Under the pieces are notes generated by a model that was not told the DNA's origin, did not search any database, and saw only the letters and a program-made list of their open reading frames with translations. Of a stretch of DNA of 64,000 nt, positions 58,286 to 64,000 are shown in pieces (within the stretch, counting starts at the first letter, position 1; each line of letters opens with the position of its first letter). Source of the DNA: Drosophila pseudoobscura. Taxonomy: Eukaryota; Arthropoda; Insecta; Diptera; Drosophilidae. The stretch spans positions 2,790,001 to 2,854,000 of the forward strand of contig NC_046683.1 of NCBI RefSeq assembly GCF_009870125.1, written 5' to 3'. The translations under genes were made by a program, and so were the position numbers.

Positions 58286-61200
58286 GAGGCACGAAGATTT
58301 CCGCTGCAGCTTGACATTTTGCAGTGTCGGGCCCGATAAGACGCAGATTGAACAGCGGAGCAGACACAGGCACACACGCACACACGCACACAAGCACGAG
58401 CATGTGTACATACACGGAGGATGATCGTGGATGCGTGTCAAAACAGATGGCGTGCTGGCGCCCGCGAGGGGCAAGCGTGCAATTTTCCAGCAGCCACAGA
58501 CGACAAACGCAAAAATTGAAATGTGTGTCAACAAATTGCACAAATTATCAGCAGTTGTGGTACAGTTAGGAGCCACTCCAGGGGCAGCAGGGAGGCAGAG
58601 CGAGAGAGACAGCTAGTGTACTTGACACGAACTCGGATACATCATATGTATGTATGTATGTACGTATGTACGTATGTACGAAGGTAGGTGGGCGGTATCA
58701 CAATCCATCAGCATGACAATGGGCTAATTACGGTTCATACATCACGAGAAATGACCTGCCACCGACTGTCGACTGTCGACGGCCTCTGGTCTCTGGTCTT
58801 CCCCCCCCCTCTGATTACCCAGTCGATTGGCACTCTTTGACTTGTTTATCCCACTGTGCATCACAGACCAGCCAGCGGAATGGACTTCCATGCTAAATCT
58901 CTGCCACTGTCACTTTTCGTCCATCTGTGTATGGGTATGGGTATGGGTATGGGTGTGTGGGCGACCGGCCACTGTTGAAGATCCCAAATAAACTCAAAGT
59001 TGAATGGAATCGAATGGACTGGAAGTTTGCCCTGAGGTGGGGGGGAGTGCGGAAAATACTACGAGTGGTATAAGAAAACTTACAGGTAAACACAAATAAA
59101 CAAGAATAAATATAAACATTTACATTTGGGGTATTCGTGAAGTGAACCTACACGCGCTCCCATTATTCAAATTTTACTCACTACATACCCGCTCTGCGAA
59201 AAGCACCTAATCAGTAGCCTCAACCAAGTCCCAGTCGTGTAGATTTTGGAGGATCGAAGAACTACCTTCGTATAAGTCCAGGATAGCAAAAGAGCTATTT
59301 CTTAGCAAAGACTTAAAAACAAACTACAAAAAGCTACAGTCTAAGATTAAAGTTATACAAGCGGATCAAAGGAACAAAAGGAACCAACCCTGAACCTATA
59401 AACCCTATCCCATACTGGATCGGAATATATGCATAGACGATTCCATATAGCACATTCGCCTGTCGTTTGTTTTCCCAGTCTCTGTGTCAGTTTTTTCTGG
59501 GCATTATAATGTTGTCTTACATAACATTATCATATTTTATTAATAGACAGATACAATTATGTAAGGGCCAGCGGTAAGCGGTGGCTCGATAACGAGCATA
59601 GGTTTGGGAGCATTTTCTTCGGCTTGTATCTCCCTATCGAGCGTGTACTGTATTCCATACGAACGTATGTTCGTACATATTTAAGCATTTATGTGGGCGG
59701 AATCCCCAGCGACCTGCCCATCAATGGCCATAAGCCGAACCCATTCGAATCGTTTTTGTTTTATTTTATCATAGGTGCGAATGCAGTCAGCAGCAGCGGC
59801 TGTCGATGCTGGGAAAAAGACATTTATCAATACATTTTGGTGCGTTGGCTGATGTCGGTTTCCACTTCCACTTCCAGTGCCACTGCCACTGGCACGCCGA
59901 CGTGATGACAAAATCATTTACCGAATGCCCTTGGGCTGCTCCACGGGACGGGGGCGAGGAAAGCCTAGTCTGCTGGGAAACTGGGAAACTGGGAAAGTGG
60001 GGAACTTGATCAGCACTTGCCACTAATACCCTTCGTCAATTGGGGCACTTGGCACTCATACCCATCAATTGGTGGGGGAAATGTTTTGCTCTTCGGGCTC
60101 TTGCTGTTTGGTTGCTCATTTTTTGAAGTGTGCTCCCCACACATTCTGTTGCACTTTCATGTGGCATGCCCCCTTCCTATGAGCCGGGGCAGGCCATGCA
60201 CCCACCCTCAATCATCCTGCAACTATTTTCAGACTGTCTGACACACATAACGATGGGAGAAACGGAAGAGGGTCCGAAGCAGTATGTGTTAAAGAAGGCG
60301 GGCTGGCAGTGGAGTGTAGAGGAATGCCAGAGTGATGGAAGGAGACTTGTGGAGCCGGGGCAGGGACAGGGGCAGGTGCAGGGGCAGTCACTTGTTTACA
60401 TTGTTCGGCTTCTTGTGGGCTACTTTACAGCACAGCATGTGACCCCCTCTAACCGCACACGATCCCAACCCCACCCCCACCCGCAGCCGCAGCTTCTCCT
60501 CAACCAAATCACAAACAATTTTCCCTGTTGGTTTTCCCCTTCTTTGCATTTCCCTTTTCATCTTTGATGGATTGTTTAGCGGTCCATGAAAATCGGGAAA
60601 ACTTTAAGTTTGAACATCCCCGAAAATAAAACCATCCGCCTTTTGGGGGGTGCGGTACTCTTTTCTCTATTCTGTACTGCACACCTATCCAATCGGATGT
60701 AAATGTAAACAATATTGAAACAATTTGATCTTTGATTACCTTGAATCCGTTTGAGCGGAATTCAATTCTATTTTTTCTGTATCTTTTTCTGTTTTAAACA
60801 CTGCAGATGTAAACATTTTCGGCTTGAATTGTGATTTTGGTTTGCCATGAAAACAGCTATTCGACGGTTCTAAAAAGAGAGCACATATGTACAGGAGAAT
60901 AGTATATTCCCAAGGAATTTTTTATAATAATAATAATTATAATAATAACGCAAGTCTGGGCTACTGTAAAGCCCAAGACTCGTACAAATTTTTGTTCATT
61001 CTGTTCTCCTCTTATTTTTTAGTTCTCCTTATAGACAGACTTTATTTTGGGCAACAAAAGCTCCCCAAGGAATATGAATGCCTCACCCGGAACTCAAAAA
61101 TACTGCTCAAAATAATTATATTCGTAAAACAAATTTCTTCTTTCTATATTTTTCCGCCCTTTTTTCTAATTTTTGTAACTCTGAAATTTGTTTGTTTATT

Positions 61201-61400
61201 TATTCGGGAATTCTGGACTTACGATTGCAGTGTGGATAGGTTTGTGGCTGAAGCTCCAACGCCGCACGCCGTGGAATGCATTGTGCAACTTGTTCTTTTT
61301 GTCTCCTTTGCTTTCTCTCTCTCTCTCTCTCTCTCCGTTGCTGTCAGCACAATCCGCCAAGAATATATATATTCACGCACCAAACAGAAACAAAAAACGA
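56101..61400. other. Gene-poor region, part 2
   Basis: No exon seen. 56400-56830 is GC-rich with CTGCTG repeats (near 56590-56630) and could be a promoter or leader. Simple repeats include (GT)n near 58260-58285, (CATG/GTAC)-type tetranucleotides near 58645-58680 and TATGGG near 58930-58955. 60880-61220 is very AT-rich. Confidence 0.45.
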
Positions 61401-61631
61401 TTCCACAAAATAGACCAACGGTTAATGATCAAAACGAGGCTGGAACACGGCTTGGGTTTTACTCCGGGGTAGGGTTTCACTGGTTCGTTGCGGTTCGGCT
61501 CGGCTCGGCAGGGTTCGGTTCGGCTTAGATGTTGCGCATGCGACTTGAGCGACTTCTGCAGCTGCGTCTGGTCTGGCTGCGGCGGCATTCGCGACGTTCG
61601 GCGGCTGACTGAATTCTCTGTTACCGCCGAG

Positions 61632-61730
61632 GATGCCCGCCACGGGCGCAGCAGCAGCGCACCAGCAGAGCAGCAGCAGCGCGGCCAGTCGTGGCAGAGG
61701 ATGACGCTGCTGCTCCCAAAACGAAACCAT
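61632..61730 (-). CDS. Possible first coding exon with signal peptide
   Basis: ATG at 61730 opens a frame starting MVSFWEQQRHPLPRLAALLL, then LCWCAAAAPVAGILG. This is a basic start, a leucine-rich core and small residues at a cleavage site. A donor-like G|GTAACAG follows at about 61632. GC content is high, as in neighbouring 5' regions. No partner exon was found in the minus-strand direction down to 50.7 kb. It could be a first exon with a long intron or a chance frame. Confidence 0.3.
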
Positions 61731-64000
61731 TCCATGGAATGAGATTCCACCTCATTTCCACACCCACATCCACAGCCACAGCCCCAGCTATATCCAAATC
61801 CACCACGTGGGATGGCCAATAGTTGCTGCGGCTATTACGGCTGTTCCCTCAGCATAAACACACAGATACGATAGACCAGTACTTGAATACTATATGTAAC
61901 CATATACCCATCCCCATACCATGTGCGTACAGTGCGGGATGGTTCTCTAAGGCAGGTGATTCTTTATTTGGTTTTTTTGGGCTACACATATTTCAATGCT
62001 ATCATTAAATATAATGCCGGTACTTTGTAGTAGTTCTAGCATTAGCATTGTACTTACTTGATGAGTCGCTTAAGCATCACTGATCATATTAGATCCACTA
62101 GAAACTTTATAGCATTCTCCCTACCACTTTGTAGATCCAATTATGAACCGTTCAGGGTATTATTCGCGGACTATAACTCCTCCTCCTCCCACATTGTGTC
62201 GAGCAGTTAACTACCTTCTTTTTTTATAGAATACTAGGTAATAACATATGTACCTATCCCTGCATCAATGTTACATCATAAGTCCACCATCAATGTATCT
62301 TTCCTGGATCTACCAACCTCCTGGCATTTCTGTGTCGCTTTGGAGTCGTAACAAGTTACAAGCGTAACTAAAGCCAAAGGCCATGCAATCATCAATATAT
62401 TTTATTAGGAACGAATTCCATTTCAATTTTCGACTGGGGACCGACTTGTGCACGTCGTTAGAGACTGTGCATTTTGTTGTTGGATTCTAGGGACCGACTA
62501 CGCTGCCGTAGGCATTGGGCAGGCCCGCCATAACACAGCTTTCTGGTTCTTCATGCAACTTATCGGTATGGTATAGTCTTTGCTACTGCGCTTCCAATAA
62601 CTCGATTTTTAATGTGAGAGTACGAGTATGTAAGAGGACAACTTCTAGCACAATTTGGCACGGCCAAAACTACTTTGTTAGTATTAAGATACTACTCGTA
62701 AGAGCCCTTCAACTGAGGGATGTCGTATGTACAGAGATGGGATGAGGTATGAGGTGCTCTGAAACAGCACCACGTGTTATCGGTCACGCCGTTGGTTTTT
62801 GGTTGGAATGAATCACAGGCCAGACCGCTATAACACATCCATCCATAAAACTGGAGGAAACCATGACCGAAGCAACAACAACACAATGAAACTAAAATGG
62901 CCTGGCCGACAGACAGGCAATAATATATGGCCAGAGACTATACTTATTGCTTATACTATATAGACGGACCAACAGATGGAATGTCTGCTCATTGGAAATT
63001 ACTGAGAGTAGTTTCAATATTTCTTTAATATCTGAGTGAAGGTGCAGAACTTTGTTAGGGGAACTTGCTTTTTATCTACAAGATACATATTGAACCAAGA
63101 AACCGGATGAGATTTGTGGACTGTCACTGAAGGCTATGCCCCTAGGGGTAGTGTCCATCTCATCCCCTCTTTGTCTACGGCCCTGGTCTAAGGCCCCTAT
63201 ACCTATACGTCTGAAAGTTCCAGCAAGATCTAGTGCCGGCACTTGTTTGTTTACACTCTATCGAGGCGATCGGAGTCTTTCCCTCCATCTACCTCCCGCT
63301 CCACGGGAAAATGGAAAGCCGAACAAAAATATAGGAAAGTGCTATGTGAGATATTCCAGCTGGCCGTGTAATAAAGCGCAGCAGTTCAGCGACGGAGTGG
63401 GGTATGGGTTGTACGGGGGTGGTGATGCCCCCCCTCAGAAAGTATGCTCCTCTGCGGAGGAGGCACTTATGTACTTAGATCCGAGCGAGATGTGAAGTGA
63501 AGAAGTCGCCGAAACAGACACTTTCCCACTTGACATTGACGCGCCTAGCCGCGAGAGGAGGGACCCCACTTGAGTTGTGTGACCCGGCCTTAAAATCTAT
63601 CTCCTTCGAGGCAGCTCGTAAAAATCCATCCCACAGATACACGCACTCGCGCAAAGACATGGCAACACATGACGGCGTGAATCGAGGGAGTGACATCAGT
63701 GGCCCGGAGCTTTGGCTTTGGCCCGGAATATTTTTGCTCGTTTCATGTTTAAAATTCGTTAGACAGAAAAGCCGAAAGCCAATGGAATTGGCCAATTCCA
63801 AAGTTGTCTTTCAATTCATTTTCAATTGGCACACAATTCTCTACGCCAGACCGAATCGAGGGCAATTCGTTCGGTCTGAACGAAGCCTGGATACCCTCTG
63901 ACAATGGATGACTGACAATGGATCCCTCGAAAATGGATCTGTCTTTTGGTACCTCTCCTTCGAAACTGGTTCCTTCGATTATGAAGCTTAGGCTTTATTG
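61731..64000. other. Gene-poor end of the window
   Basis: Nothing coding was recognised. Base composition is mixed, with few simple repeats. It could be intergenic or intron of a gene beyond the window. Confidence 0.5.

Noticed and set aside
58110..58576. Overlapping frames on both strands of up to 143 codons
   Set aside because: They follow (GT)n and CACACA tracts; the residues are His/Thr or Val/Cys runs without domain content.
60887..61528. 213-codon plus-strand frame rich in Phe, Ile and Leu
   Set aside because: The start is AT-rich DNA with TAATAA repeats and the rest includes a (CT)n run. No signal peptide, domain or splice support.
1..64000. tRNA genes
   Set aside because: I looked for B-box-like GGTTCGAATCC and a matching A box and found no convincing pair; a tRNA search program would be decisive.

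Overview
The window is animal nuclear DNA from a fruit fly. Genes are split by short GT-AG introns, the DNA is rich in dinucleotide and tetranucleotide repeats, and DREF-type TATCGATA boxes sit near promoters. I recognise Fer3HCH, lic and hep, which are X-linked neighbours in Drosophila. The spacing and repeats suggest Drosophila outside the melanogaster group, perhaps the obscura group, on Muller element A. The species is an inference.

Layout. 1-2.8 kb: non-coding DNA with simple repeats. 2.9-3.5 kb (+): Fer3HCH, a mitochondrial-type ferritin heavy chain. 3.6-10.8 kb: non-coding, with a tandem duplication and a dispersed repeat. 10.8-16.0 kb (+): five 3' exons of a chondroitin polymerising factor homologue whose first exon was not found. 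17.2-18.1 kb (-): alpha-aspartyl dipeptidase. 20.0-21.3 kb (-): lic, the p38 MAPK kinase. 23.0-35.0 kb (+): hep, the JNK kinase, reconstructed as ten coding exons and 1250 codons. Its first intron holds a decayed non-LTR retrotransposon. lic and hep are head to head.

37.1-50.7 kb (-) holds three genes in the same orientation. The first (37.1-40.8 kb) is a complete Na+/K+-ATPase alpha paralogue of 1007 aa. The second (41.5-46.0 kb) is a polycystin-1-like membrane protein with a GPS-like cysteine motif and a PLAT domain but only about three membrane segments. The third (46.9-50.7 kb) is a membrane-anchored gamma-glutamyltransferase of about 693 aa. A DINE-1/INE-1 remnant lies between the last two. 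50.7-64 kb is gene-poor. The only coding candidate there is a possible signal-peptide exon near 61.7 kb (-).

Functionally, lic and hep are the MAPKK steps of the two stress MAPK pathways (p38 and JNK). The least conventional content is the 37-50.7 kb cluster. Exon boundaries were set by hand from reading frame, splice consensus and family conservation, and every protein length given follows from those boundaries.
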